DNA of 6,037 nt from an uncultured Micrococcus sp. (GCA_946222435.1 CAMIOJ010000144.1:1-6037); one strand, 5' to 3'; counted from the stretch's first letter, positions 1 to 5,879 are shown. Notes: generated by a model not told the origin, from the letters alone. Numbers and translations are program-made.

Positions 1-34
1 GCACTCGCCTGACCGAGGCGAGTGCCGTCGTCGT
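1..34. repeat. Palindromic repeat, copy 1 (cut by window edge)
   Basis: A 10-bp stem (1-10 with 16-25) encloses the 5-nt loop GACCG. The right arm continues with CGTCGTCG, whose partner would lie left of the window. All 34 bases are identical to 2265-2298, where the complete copy forms an 18-bp stem. Here it probably lies after an upstream gene outside the window, so it could be that gene's terminator or a dispersed REP-like element. No T-run follows, so a classical intrinsic terminator is not shown. Confidence 0.7.
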
Positions 35-140
35 CCCCGGACTCCGCCTCGAGACGGGTCTGTGACACCACGGCAATCGGCGCCACAGGGCCGACCCGGC
101 AGAATAGGCACCACCCCGCACGCTACGAGAGGACTCCGTC

Positions 141-2126
141 ATGGACGGGAACCCGCCCCACGACCGCACCGCCACGCCGCCGGGGGAGGGGGCCCTGCGC
201 GGCGAGGGCCGCCTGACCCCCGCGCGGTTCATCGAGGAGGTCACCTACCCGCACGACATCCACCCTGCCCTGGTGCCCGGCGTCTCGATCGAGGACCAGA
301 AGGTCCGGTACCGGCTGGACAAGGTGATCATCGGCGTCGTCGGCGCGCTCGTGCTGGGCTTCGTGGTGTGGGGCGTGCTGCAGCCGGACGCCGTGCTCGA
401 GGTGTCCTCAGCAGCCCTGGGCTGGGTCATGCAGAACCTCGGCTGGGTGTTCTCCTCCCTGGCGATCGTCATGGTCGTGTTCCTCCTGGCCCTGGCGTTC
501 TCCCGGTACGGCCGCATCACCCTCGGCCTGGACGGGGAGCGGCCGGAGTACTCCACCGCCTCCTGGGCGGCCATGCTGTTCGCCGCGGGCATCGGCATCG
601 GCATCATCTTCTTCGGCCCCTACGAGCCGCTCACCTACTACCTGTCCCCGCGGCCGGGCGCCTACGAGCCGGCCTCCACCGAAGCGATCTCCGGCGCCAT
701 GGCGCAGGCGGCCATGCACTGGGGCGTCAACGCGTGGGCGATCTACGCGATGGTCGGCCTCGCGGTGGCCTACGTGTCCTACCGCCGCGGCCGCGTCCCG
801 CTCATGAGCTCGATCCTCATGCCGCTGTTCAACCGCGGCGACGACCCCAAGTCCTTCGGCGCCCGCCTCATCGACTCCCTGGCGATCATCGCCACTCTCT
901 TCGGCACCGCCGCCTCCCTGGGGATCGGCGCCCTGCAGATCGGCCAGGGCGTGCAGATCGTCACCGGCTGGTCCATGGAGGGCAACGCCGTGGCGATCGG
1001 CATCATCACCCTGCTGACCATCGGCACCGTCATCTCCGCCGTCTCGGGCGTGGCCCGCGGCATCCGCTGGCTGTCCAACATCAACATGGTGCTGGCCGTC
1101 GGCCTGGCCCTGTTCTTCTTCGTGGCCGGCCCCACCGCCTTCCTGCTCAACGTGATCCCCGGCGTGATGATGGAGTACGTCTCCTCCGGTCCGGACATGC
1201 TCGGGGCCAACATGTCCCAGGGCGAACAGATGCAGCAGTTCCTCTCCACCTGGACCACGTTCTACTGGGCCTGGTGGGTCTCCTGGGCACCGTTCGTGGG
1301 CGTCTTCGTGGCCAAGATCTCCCGCGGCCGCACCATCCGCCAGTTCGTGCTGGGCGCGCTGTTCATCCCCTCGGCCGTGATCATCGCGGCGTTCACCATC
1401 ATCGGCGGCACCGCCATCTGGCTGCAGCGCACCGACGGCACGATCGCCCCGGACGGCACCGCGGACTCCCTGCCGGCGCCGGCGGAGATCTTCTGGGTGG
1501 TCATCGACCAGCTGCCGGGCGGCTGGATCGTGGCCCCCGTGGTGATCGTGATGCTCGCGGTCTTCTTCATCACCACCGCGGACTCCGTGTCGGTCGTGAA
1601 CTCACAGCTGTCCCAGGGCGGTGCCCCGAGGCCGCGCCGCCTGGTGACGGCGTTCTGGGCGCTCTGCATGGCGGGCATCGCCGTGGTGATGCTGCTGACC
1701 GGCGGCGACACCGCGCTGACCGGCCTGCAGAACCTGATCACCATCACGGCGCTGCCGTTCTCCGTGGTGATCGTGCTGATGGCGGTCGCGCTGTTCAAGG
1801 AGCTGCGGAACGACCCGCAGGCCATCCGCGAGCACTACAAGCGGGAGGCGCTGGAGAAGGCCGTGCGCCACGGCATCGAGGACCACGGCGACGACTTCAC
1901 CCTGGCCGTGGAGCCGGTGGCCGCCGGCAGCCCCTATGCGGTGGGCGGCGACTTCGACTCCACGGCCGCCGAGGTCACCGACTGGTACCAGCGCACGGAC
2001 GAGGACGGCAACGACGTCGGCTACGACTACGAGACCGGTGAGTACCTGGACGAGGGCTCCGGGACGCAGGTGCGCCGTGACCGGGAGGACGAGCCGAACG
2101 ACGACGGCCGCCCGCCCCGCGCCTGA
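141..2126 (+). CDS. BCCT-family transporter, BetP-like (glycine betaine/osmolyte uptake)
   Basis: A 661-aa inner-membrane secondary transporter of the betaine/choline/carnitine family, probably importing glycine betaine or a similar osmolyte with Na+. About 12 hydrophobic segments run from roughly residue 62 to 552. The BCCT signature lies at 370-386 (W371, Y375, W376, W378, W379, W382). The TM3 glycine stretch is GIGIG (150-154), as in betaine carriers; proton-coupled choline carriers such as BetT have Asp in this stretch. The aromatic-box residues known from BetP are matched at W194, W199, Y202 and W379 with the same spacing. An ITTADS motif near 477-482 sits where BetP has Na+-coordinating hydroxyl residues. 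The ATG start is set by AGAGGA at 128-133, 7 nt upstream. A TAGGCA at 105-110 is a weak -10 candidate without a convincing -35. The C-terminal tail (about 591-661) is long and strongly acidic, unlike the basic osmosensing tail of BetP. The family is certain; the substrate is inferred. Confidence 0.95.
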   Translation: MDGNPPHDRTATPPGEGALRGEGRLTPARFIEEVTYPHDIHPALVPGVSIEDQKVRYRLDKVIIGVVGALVLGFVVWGVLQPDAVLEVSSAALGWVMQNLGWVFSSLAIVMVVFLLALAFSRYGRITLGLDGERPEYSTASWAAMLFAAGIGIGIIFFGPYEPLTYYLSPRPGAYEPASTEAISGAMAQAAMHWGVNAWAIYAMVGLAVAYVSYRRGRVPLMSSILMPLFNRGDDPKSFGARLIDSLAIIATLFGTAASLGIGALQIGQGVQIVTGWSMEGNAVAIGIITLLTIGTVISAVSGVARGIRWLSNINMVLAVGLALFFFVAGPTAFLLNVIPGVMMEYVSSGPDMLGANMSQGEQMQQFLSTWTTFYWAWWVSWAPFVGVFVAKISRGRTIRQFVLGALFIPSAVIIAAFTIIGGTAIWLQRTDGTIAPDGTADSLPAPAEIFWVVIDQLPGGWIVAPVVIVMLAVFFITTADSVSVVNSQLSQGGAPRPRRLVTAFWALCMAGIAVVMLLTGGDTALTGLQNLITITALPFSVVIVLMAVALFKELRNDPQAIREHYKREALEKAVRHGIEDHGDDFTLAVEPVAAGSPYAVGGDFDSTAAEVTDWYQRTDEDGNDVGYDYETGEYLDEGSGTQVRRDREDEPNDDGRPPRA

Positions 2127-2156
2127 TCTCCCACTCCCGGCGCTGTCGTCCGGGGG

Positions 2157-2222
2157 CCGTCGAGTCCCGCGCCGGTTTCGTTCGGGAGACCGTCGAGTCC
2201 GCGGGCGCTTCCGTTCGGGAGA
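2157..2222. repeat. 33-bp tandem repeat, two units
   Basis: Two adjacent 33-bp units (2157-2189 and 2190-2222) both begin CCGTCGAGTCC and end CGTTCGGGAGA. They match at 27 of 33 positions, and the differences fall in the middle. The second unit runs into CGTTC-GGGA-GAACG (2212-2225), a small hairpin. The repeat lies in the gene-free stretch after the transporter. I see no credible ORF or ribosome-binding site across it, and its function is unknown. Confidence 0.75.
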
Positions 2223-2232
2223 ACGAGAACGT

Positions 2233-2249
2233 CGGGTCCTCCGGACCCG
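2233..2249. repeat. Small hairpin
   Basis: CGGGTCC (2233-2239), loop TCC, then GGACCCG (2243-2249): a perfect 7-bp GC-rich stem. It stands just before the large palindrome and after the transporter gene, so it may contribute to 3'-end formation of that transcript. Short GC stems are common by chance in DNA of this composition. Confidence 0.4.
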
Positions 2250-2256
2250 GCCCTCC

Positions 2257-2297
2257 CGACGACGGCACTCGCCTGACCGAGGCGAGTGCCGTCGTCG
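2257..2297. terminator. Perfect 18-bp hairpin, palindromic repeat copy 2; possible terminator
   Basis: Left arm 2257-2274, loop GACCG 2275-2279, right arm 2280-2297, with no mismatch. Part of it (2265-2298) is identical to 1-34, so this is a repeated element and not a chance hairpin. It lies 130 bp after the transporter stop and 82 bp before the next start, between two transcription units, which suits a transcript end or mRNA-stabilising structure. No U-tract follows. Actinobacteria often have such hairpins without a U-tract, and REP-like elements look similar, so the terminator role is an inference. Confidence 0.6.
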
Positions 2298-2342
2298 TGG
2301 TGACGGGCCGACCGGCCCGGGTCCCGGGTGCGGACCGGGGTA

Positions 2343-2372
2343 CTGACACGGTGCCCCATGCGAGGGCAGACT
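2343..2372 (+). promoter_or_regulatory. Putative promoter for a leaderless transcript
   Basis: CTGACA (2343-2348) resembles a -35 box. After an 18-bp spacer comes CAGACT (2367-2372), close to the actinobacterial TANNNT -10. Only 6 bp separate this from the ATG at 2379, so transcription would begin at or near the start codon. The absence of a good Shine-Dalgarno before 2379 fits leaderless translation, which is common in actinobacteria. Confidence 0.4.
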
Positions 2373-2378
2373 GGGACC

Positions 2379-2744
2379 ATGATCGTTGCCTTCTCCGTCG
2401 CCCCGTCCGGTGCCCCCTCCGACCCGTCGCTCGCCCGACCCGCCGGCGGCGAGGACTCCGCCTCGGTGCACGAGGCCGTGGCCGCCGCCGTCGCGGTGGT
2501 GCGCGCCTCCGGGCTGCCGTACCGCACCTCCTCGATGTTCACCGAGATCGAGGGGGAGTGGGACGAGGTCATGGCCGTGGTCAAGGAGGCCACCGAGGCC
2601 GTGGGCCGCTACGGCTCCCGCGTCTCCCTCGTGCTCAAGGCGGACATCCGGCCCGGGCACACCGGGGAGCTGGACGGCAAGCTCGAGCGCCTGGAGGCCG
2701 CCATCGGGCGTGCGGACGACGACGCCCGGGAGGGCCACGGGTGA
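2379..2744 (+). CDS. MTH1187-family thiamine-binding-like protein
   Basis: A 121-aa cytoplasmic protein of the small MTH1187/YkoF-type family (DUF77, Thiamine_BP). This is a ferredoxin-like fold that forms oligomers, and some members bind thiamine. Visible family features are the opening strand MIVAFSVAP, then SVHEAVAAAVAVVRASGLPY (29-48), then SSMFTEIEGEWDEVMAVV (51-68), and the last strand RVSLVLKADIRPG (81-93). The length is slightly above the usual ~100 aa because of a short charged tail. The start at MIV is chosen because the fold begins there. An in-frame ATG at 2358 would add seven non-homologous-looking residues. No good Shine-Dalgarno is present, and a -10-like CAGACT lies 6 bp upstream. 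The stop codon overlaps the next gene's GTG, so the two are probably cotranscribed. The actual ligand is unknown, and no thiamine genes are nearby. Confidence 0.85.
   Translation: MIVAFSVAPSGAPSDPSLARPAGGEDSASVHEAVAAAVAVVRASGLPYRTSSMFTEIEGEWDEVMAVVKEATEAVGRYGSRVSLVLKADIRPGHTGELDGKLERLEAAIGRADDDAREGHG
2728..2734 (+). promoter_or_regulatory. Ribosome-binding site setting the GTG start at 2741
   Basis: GGGAGGG, 6 nt before GTG 2741, inside the end of the preceding gene. It supports the overlapping GTG start over the internal in-frame GTGs at 2810 and 2816. Confidence 0.6.
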
Positions 2745-3376
2745 GCGGTGGCGATCCCACGACGCCGAGTGGTGAGCACACACGCTCACGGGGCGAGGAT
2801 CCGCCGTCCGTGACGGTGTGTCCTCACCGGTTCTCGCTCGGCGCGGTGGGGGTCCGGCCCGTGATGCCCGAGGACCTGCCCGCCGTCCTGGCCATGAAGA
2901 ACGCCGTGTGGCGGATCGTCTACGCGGACGTGCTCCCCGCGGAGGAGTTCGACCGCCTCGACGCGGGCCTGCCGGACCAGGTCGATGGCTGGCGGCGGAA
3001 CCTCGCCGCGCCCGAGATCACCACGGTGCTGGCCGAGACCCCGGACGGCACCGTGGTCGGGATGGCGTCGTCCGGACCCGCCCGGCCGATCGAGCATCTG
3101 CCGGACTCCGCCGACGGGGAGGGCGGCACGGCAGGCGCCGTCCCCGCCTTCGAGCTATTCGCGATCTACGTGCTGCCCTCCCAGCAGGGCACGGGCCTGG
3201 CGGACCGGCTCATGGCGGCCACGGTCGGGACGAAGCCCGCGCGGCTGCGGGTGCTGGACGGCAACGCGCGGGCCGAGGCGTTCTACCGCCGCCACGGCTT
3301 CGAGGCCCTCGGCGATCCGGTCCCGCTCGGCCCGCCGTGGCAGGACGCCGCCGAGCGCCGCTACGTGCGCCGGTGA
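2741..3376 (+). CDS. GNAT-family N-acetyltransferase
   Basis: A 211-aa putative acetyl-CoA-dependent N-acetyltransferase of unknown substrate. The GNAT fold begins at VGVRPVMPEDLPAVL (36-50). Motif A is IYVLPSQQGTGLADRLM (142-158), with the pyrophosphate-binding Q-x-x-G-x-G type loop at Q148-Q149-G150-T-G152. Motif B is NARAEAFYRRHGFEALG (175-191), with the usual N, FY and GF residues. The GTG start overlaps the preceding TGA by 4 bp (GTGA) and has a strong Shine-Dalgarno, so translational coupling is likely. The first ~30 residues are polar and low in complexity. A start at GTG 2810 or 2816, with GAGGA near 2795, would remove them and keep the whole domain, so the N-terminus is uncertain. 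The neighbours give no clue to the substrate. Confidence 0.88.
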   Translation: MSGGDPTTPSGEHTRSRGEDPPSVTVCPHRFSLGAVGVRPVMPEDLPAVLAMKNAVWRIVYADVLPAEEFDRLDAGLPDQVDGWRRNLAAPEITTVLAETPDGTVVGMASSGPARPIEHLPDSADGEGGTAGAVPAFELFAIYVLPSQQGTGLADRLMAATVGTKPARLRVLDGNARAEAFYRRHGFEALGDPVPLGPPWQDAAERRYVRR

Positions 3377-3409
3377 GCGCGCCGCCGTTGGACGCGCCAT
3401 CATGGACCC

Positions 3410-4231
3410 ATGATCGAGGCCGGCACCTTTCCCATCAGCTCGGGCACCGCGACCATCGAGCCGGACCCGTGGAGCCCCGGCACGTGGCTGCTGCGCGTCA
3501 ACGGCGTGGAGTCCTCCCAGCTGAACCCTGACACGCCCACGGAGCTCGGCTTCGAGTACATGCGCTGGGCGGCGGCCGTGCTCACCCACCGGTTCCCCGT
3601 GGACCGACGGATCCGCGTGCTCCACCTGGGCGGCGCCGGCTGCACCTTCGCCCGCTGGGTGACGGCGGTCTACCCGCAGGCGCACCAGGTGGCCGTGGAG
3701 CTGGACGCCGGCCTGGCCGCGCTCGCGCGCACGCACTTCGAGCTGCCCTGCGCCCCGCAGCTGAAGATCCGCGTCGGCGAGGCGGGCGAGGTCCTGGCCG
3801 GCCTGCGCCCCGGCACCCGCGAGGTGGTCTTCCGCGACGTCTTCGCCCCCGCCTCGGACGAGCCGGGCGCACCGCACATCACCCCGGAGCACCTCACCGG
3901 GACGACGACGGCCGCCTCCGTCGCCTCCGTTCTCACCTCCGGTGGGGTGTACGTCCTCAACATCGGGGGAGGCCCGGACCTGACCTCCGTCCGGCAGGAG
4001 GTCGCCGCGCTGTGCGAGGTGTTCTCCCACGTGGAGGTCATGGCGGACCCGACCATGCTCAAGGGCCGCCGCCGCGGCAACGTGATCGCGGCGGCCTCGG
4101 ACGCGCTCCTGACGGACGAGGCGCTCGGCGGACGCCCCGCCCTCGCGCGCACCCTCCTCTCGGACCCCGTGCCGGCCCGCCTCGTGGACTCGGTGGAGAG
4201 GTTCGTCGCCGGCGCACGGGCGCGGCCCTGA
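3410..4231 (+). CDS. Spermidine synthase-like (SpeE-fold) SAM-dependent protein
   Basis: A 273-aa cytoplasmic protein with a class I Rossmann fold like polyamine aminopropyltransferases. Residues 1-60 form the small N-terminal domain, including LGFEYMRWAAAVLTHRFP (46-63). Motif I is VLHLGGAGCTFARW (70-83), followed by the acidic ribose-binding strand VAVELDAGL (94-102) and GEAGEVLAGLR (123-133). VFRDVFAPAS (140-149) lies where spermidine synthases carry the catalytic Asp and D-S-x-DP-like loop. That loop is poorly conserved here, so polyamine synthesis is doubtful, and methyltransferase or unassigned activity is possible. No SpeD/SpeH decarboxylase gene is in the window. The ATG lacks a clear Shine-Dalgarno. 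CATCAT lies 6 bp upstream and could be a -10 for a leaderless mRNA, although the gap to the preceding gene is only 33 bp and readthrough is also likely. Fold assignment is firm; function is open. Confidence 0.85.
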   Translation: MIEAGTFPISSGTATIEPDPWSPGTWLLRVNGVESSQLNPDTPTELGFEYMRWAAAVLTHRFPVDRRIRVLHLGGAGCTFARWVTAVYPQAHQVAVELDAGLAALARTHFELPCAPQLKIRVGEAGEVLAGLRPGTREVVFRDVFAPASDEPGAPHITPEHLTGTTTAASVASVLTSGGVYVLNIGGGPDLTSVRQEVAALCEVFSHVEVMADPTMLKGRRRGNVIAAASDALLTDEALGGRPALARTLLSDPVPARLVDSVERFVAGARARP

Positions 4232-4303
4232 CGGTCTGCGTCCACGGTCCCTGACGCCTCGTCGTGTAGGTCTCCCGAGAAGCAGGTAGGCACCGAGGTT
4301 CCA

Positions 4304-4341
4304 GCCCCTTCAGTCTGCGCACAGGAGTAGGCTGAAGGGGC
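4304..4341. promoter_or_regulatory. 10-bp inverted repeat upstream of usp gene (possible operator)
   Basis: GCCCCTTCAG (4304-4313) and CTGAAGGGGC (4332-4341) are perfect inverted copies separated by 18 bp, 53 bp before the usp start. The arms span a candidate promoter region, with the right arm overlapping the end of TAGGCT (4328-4333). The arms are partly AT-containing and no U-tract follows. This favours an operator for a dimeric regulator over a terminator of the upstream gene, though a stem-loop in RNA is also possible. It does not look like a DosR box. The rest of 4232-4393 shows nothing definite. Confidence 0.5.
4328..4333 (+). promoter_or_regulatory. Candidate -10 element of the usp promoter
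   Basis: TAGGCT fits the actinobacterial TANNNT -10 pattern and would give a 5' leader of about 54 nt. At 17 bp upstream only CCCCTT is found, a poor -35, which would suit an activator-dependent promoter. An alternative -10-like TAGGCA lies at 4287-4292. Confidence 0.3.
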
Positions 4342-4381
4342 ACCGCCGGGGTCACCGCGGATCCCGGCACCGCCGTTGCCG

Positions 4382-4388
4382 AAGGAGG
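4382..4388 (+). promoter_or_regulatory. Strong ribosome-binding site of usp gene
   Basis: AAGGAGG, 5 nt before ATG 4394, is a near-perfect Shine-Dalgarno. It fixes the start at 4394; an in-frame TTG at 4376 lies upstream of the Shine-Dalgarno and is rejected. Confidence 0.85.
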
Positions 4389-4393
4389 CCCGC

Positions 4394-5374
4394 ATGCCCA
4401 CCGATCCGAACACCACCGCCCCCGCCGCCGACCGGGAGGCCGCCGGTCGTCTGGGTGTCATCGTCGGCGTGGACGGCTCGGACCAGTCGATCTCCGCGGC
4501 CCGCTGGGCCCAGCGTGAGGCCGGCGCCCGGAACCTCTCGCTGACGCTCGTCACCGCCTACACCGTCCCGGCCTTCTGGGGCTATGCCGGCGAGGTGGGC
4601 GGGCAGCTCACGGACGACGCCGCCCTGCGCGAGGGCGTCCTGGAGATGCTCAAGACCGTGGAGGCGAAGCTCGAGGCCGACGGCGTCCGCCCCACCCTGC
4701 GCGTGGAGATCGGCGACGCCGCCGGCGTCCTCGTGGACCTCTCCCGCGACGCAGACCTGCTGGTCTCCGGCGCCCGCGGTCGCGGCGGATTCCTCGGCCG
4801 GCTGCTCGGGTCCGTGTCCTCCGCCCTCCCGGGCCATGCCCACTGCCCGGTCGCGATCATCCCGGCCGGTGAGGACGGCACCCGTGCCGGCGGCGACGCA
4901 CCTGTGGTGGTCGGCCTGGACGGCTCCGAACAGGGCCGCGCCGCCGCCCTCGTGGCCGCCGAGGAGGCCCGCATCCGCCAGGCGCCGCTGCACATGGTCT
5001 CGGTCGTTCCGCCGGCGGCGGCCTCCACGGCCTGGCTGTCCGTGTCCGTGGACGAGCAGGCCATGATCGACGACCTGCAGCAGCGCCTCGAGGAGGGCGC
5101 GGCGTGGATGCGCCACGAGCACCCGGACCTCACGGTCACCACTCAGCTGCTGGACGGCGCGCCGGTGGAGGTGCTGGCCGAGCAGACCAGGACCGCTCGC
5201 CTCACGGTGCTGGGCACCCGCGGCCTCGGCGGCTTCGCCGGTGCGCTGCTGGGCTCCACCAGCCAGGGCGTCTCGATCCACGCGAAGGGACCGGTGCTGA
5301 TCGTCCCGTTCCGTGAGGACGCCCGCCTGGCCTCCCGCAAGGACTTCGGCCCGCTGCCGGACCAGCAGGGCTGA
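4394..5374 (+). CDS. Universal stress protein with two UspA domains
   Basis: A 326-aa cytoplasmic tandem-domain universal stress protein, similar in build to mycobacterial Rv2623. Domain 1 (about 21-157) opens with VIVGVDGSDQS (22-32, Asp27). It carries the ATP-binding motif G-x2-G-x9-G-S at 126-140 (G126, G129, G139, S140) and ends CPVAIIP. Domain 2 (about 171-305) repeats the plan: VVVGLDGSEQ with Asp176, the motif at G274, G277, G287, S288, then GPVLIVP. Both nucleotide sites look intact, so ATP binding in both halves is expected. Such proteins act in stress tolerance and dormancy-type growth control in actinobacteria; the role here is inferred. The gene appears to be its own transcription unit, with a 162-bp upstream region holding an inverted repeat and a candidate promoter. 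It converges on the metallopeptidase gene downstream. Confidence 0.93.
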   Translation: MPTDPNTTAPAADREAAGRLGVIVGVDGSDQSISAARWAQREAGARNLSLTLVTAYTVPAFWGYAGEVGGQLTDDAALREGVLEMLKTVEAKLEADGVRPTLRVEIGDAAGVLVDLSRDADLLVSGARGRGGFLGRLLGSVSSALPGHAHCPVAIIPAGEDGTRAGGDAPVVVGLDGSEQGRAAALVAAEEARIRQAPLHMVSVVPPAAASTAWLSVSVDEQAMIDDLQQRLEEGAAWMRHEHPDLTVTTQLLDGAPVEVLAEQTRTARLTVLGTRGLGGFAGALLGSTSQGVSIHAKGPVLIVPFREDARLASRKDFGPLPDQQG

Positions 5375-5417
5375 GCCCGCCGGGGCCGGGCCGTCGTCGG
5401 GGGACGGGGCTCAGCCC
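5368..5417. terminator. Inverted repeat between convergent genes (possible bidirectional terminator)
   Basis: GGGCTGAGCCC (5368-5378) and GGGCTCAGCCC (5407-5417) are perfect 11-bp inverted copies around 28 nt of GC-rich DNA. Each arm contains one gene's stop codon: usp TGA 5372-5374 on the plus strand and metallopeptidase TGA 5413-5411 on the minus strand. Each arm is also nearly self-palindromic. The position between convergent genes suits a shared terminator, but there is no T-run on either side. Confidence 0.45.
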
Positions 5418-5869
5418 CAGCCGAGCTCGTGGAGGCGTTCCTCCTCGATGCCGAAGAAGTGGCCGACCTCGTGCATCACGGTCACCGCGATCTCGTCCTC
5501 GAGCTCCTCGCGAGAGCGGCAGTGGCGGGTGAGGGGGCCGCGGAACACGACGATCCGGTCCGGCATCTGCCAGGCGGCCTCGGCGCGCTCGGCCAGCGAG
5601 TAGCCGTCGAAGAGGCCGAGCAGCTCCGTGTCCGGGTCCTCCCAGGGCTCCGGCTCGTACTCCTCCTCGACCACCACCACGACGTTCGTGAGCAGCCGGG
5701 CGAGCTCGTCCGGGATGCGGCGCAGGGCGGCGGAGACGGCGTCGTCGAACTCCTGCTCGCTCATCCACTCGAGGTGTCCGTCCTCGGGCGCGTCCGGGGA
5801 GGGCTGCCCGGCGGGGGCCGTCGAGTGGTCCTCGAAGGGATCGTCGGTGGTGTGCGGCTCGTGGGTCAC
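5411..5869 (-). CDS. Minimal-zincin metallopeptidase family protein (DUF1025 type)
   Basis: A 152-aa protein with the zincin zinc-binding motif HEVGHFFGIEEERL (133-146). His133 and His137 are zinc ligands, Glu134 is the catalytic base, and an acidic residue after Gly140 is the likely third ligand. This is the compact actinobacterial family PF06262. Upstream features are an Asp/Pro-rich, probably disordered N-terminus (1-32), the helical segment SEQEFDDAVSAALRRIPDEL (37-56), the strand NVVVVVEEEY (62-71), LLGLFDGYSL (83-92) and PDRIVVFRGPL (103-113). No signal peptide or membrane segment is seen, so it is probably cytoplasmic. The GTG start is chosen because AGGAG lies 5 nt upstream. ATG codons at 5893 and 5959 are in frame but have no such site, and the one at 5959 would place coding sequence over the tRNA promoter. 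Substrates of this family are unknown. Confidence 0.88.
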   Translation of the reverse strand: MTHEPHTTDDPFEDHSTAPAGQPSPDAPEDGHLEWMSEQEFDDAVSAALRRIPDELARLLTNVVVVVEEEYEPEPWEDPDTELLGLFDGYSLAERAEAAWQMPDRIVVFRGPLTRHCRSREELEDEIAVTVMHEVGHFFGIEEERLHELGWG

Positions 5870-5874
5870 GGCTG

Positions 5875-5879
5875 CTCCT
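5875..5879 (-). promoter_or_regulatory. Ribosome-binding site setting the GTG start of the metallopeptidase
   Basis: AGGAG on the minus strand, 5 nt before GTG 5869-5867. It decides the start against two longer in-frame ATG options. Confidence 0.7.

Noticed and set aside
62..2041. A 659-codon open frame on the plus strand inside the transporter gene
   Set aside because: Its translation is rich in Arg, Gly, His and Pro with no domain, and it overlaps the certain BCCT frame. It is a GC-rich frame shadow.
2212..2231. CGTTC-GGGA-GAACG considered as a LexA/SOS box
   Set aside because: The actinobacterial SOS box is TCGAAC-N4-GTTCGA-like. This is the opposite arrangement of half-sites and has no SOS gene next to it.
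1602..2789. A 395-codon minus-strand open frame
   Set aside because: It runs antisense to the transporter end, the repeat region and the MTH1187 gene, with low-complexity composition and no recognisable motif.
3155..4030. A 291-codon minus-strand open frame
   Set aside because: It is antisense to the GNAT and SpeE-like genes, with Gly/Arg/Val/His-biased composition typical of shadow frames in high-GC DNA.
4352..5281. A 309-codon minus-strand open frame antisense to usp
   Set aside because: No motif is visible, and the two intact UspA domains on the other strand explain the coding signal.
5813..5826. GGGGGCCGTCGAGT shared with the start of the 33-bp tandem repeat (2152-2165)
   Set aside because: Here it lies within the metallopeptidase coding sequence and the match stops there. 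A 14-bp match in GC-rich DNA is likely chance.
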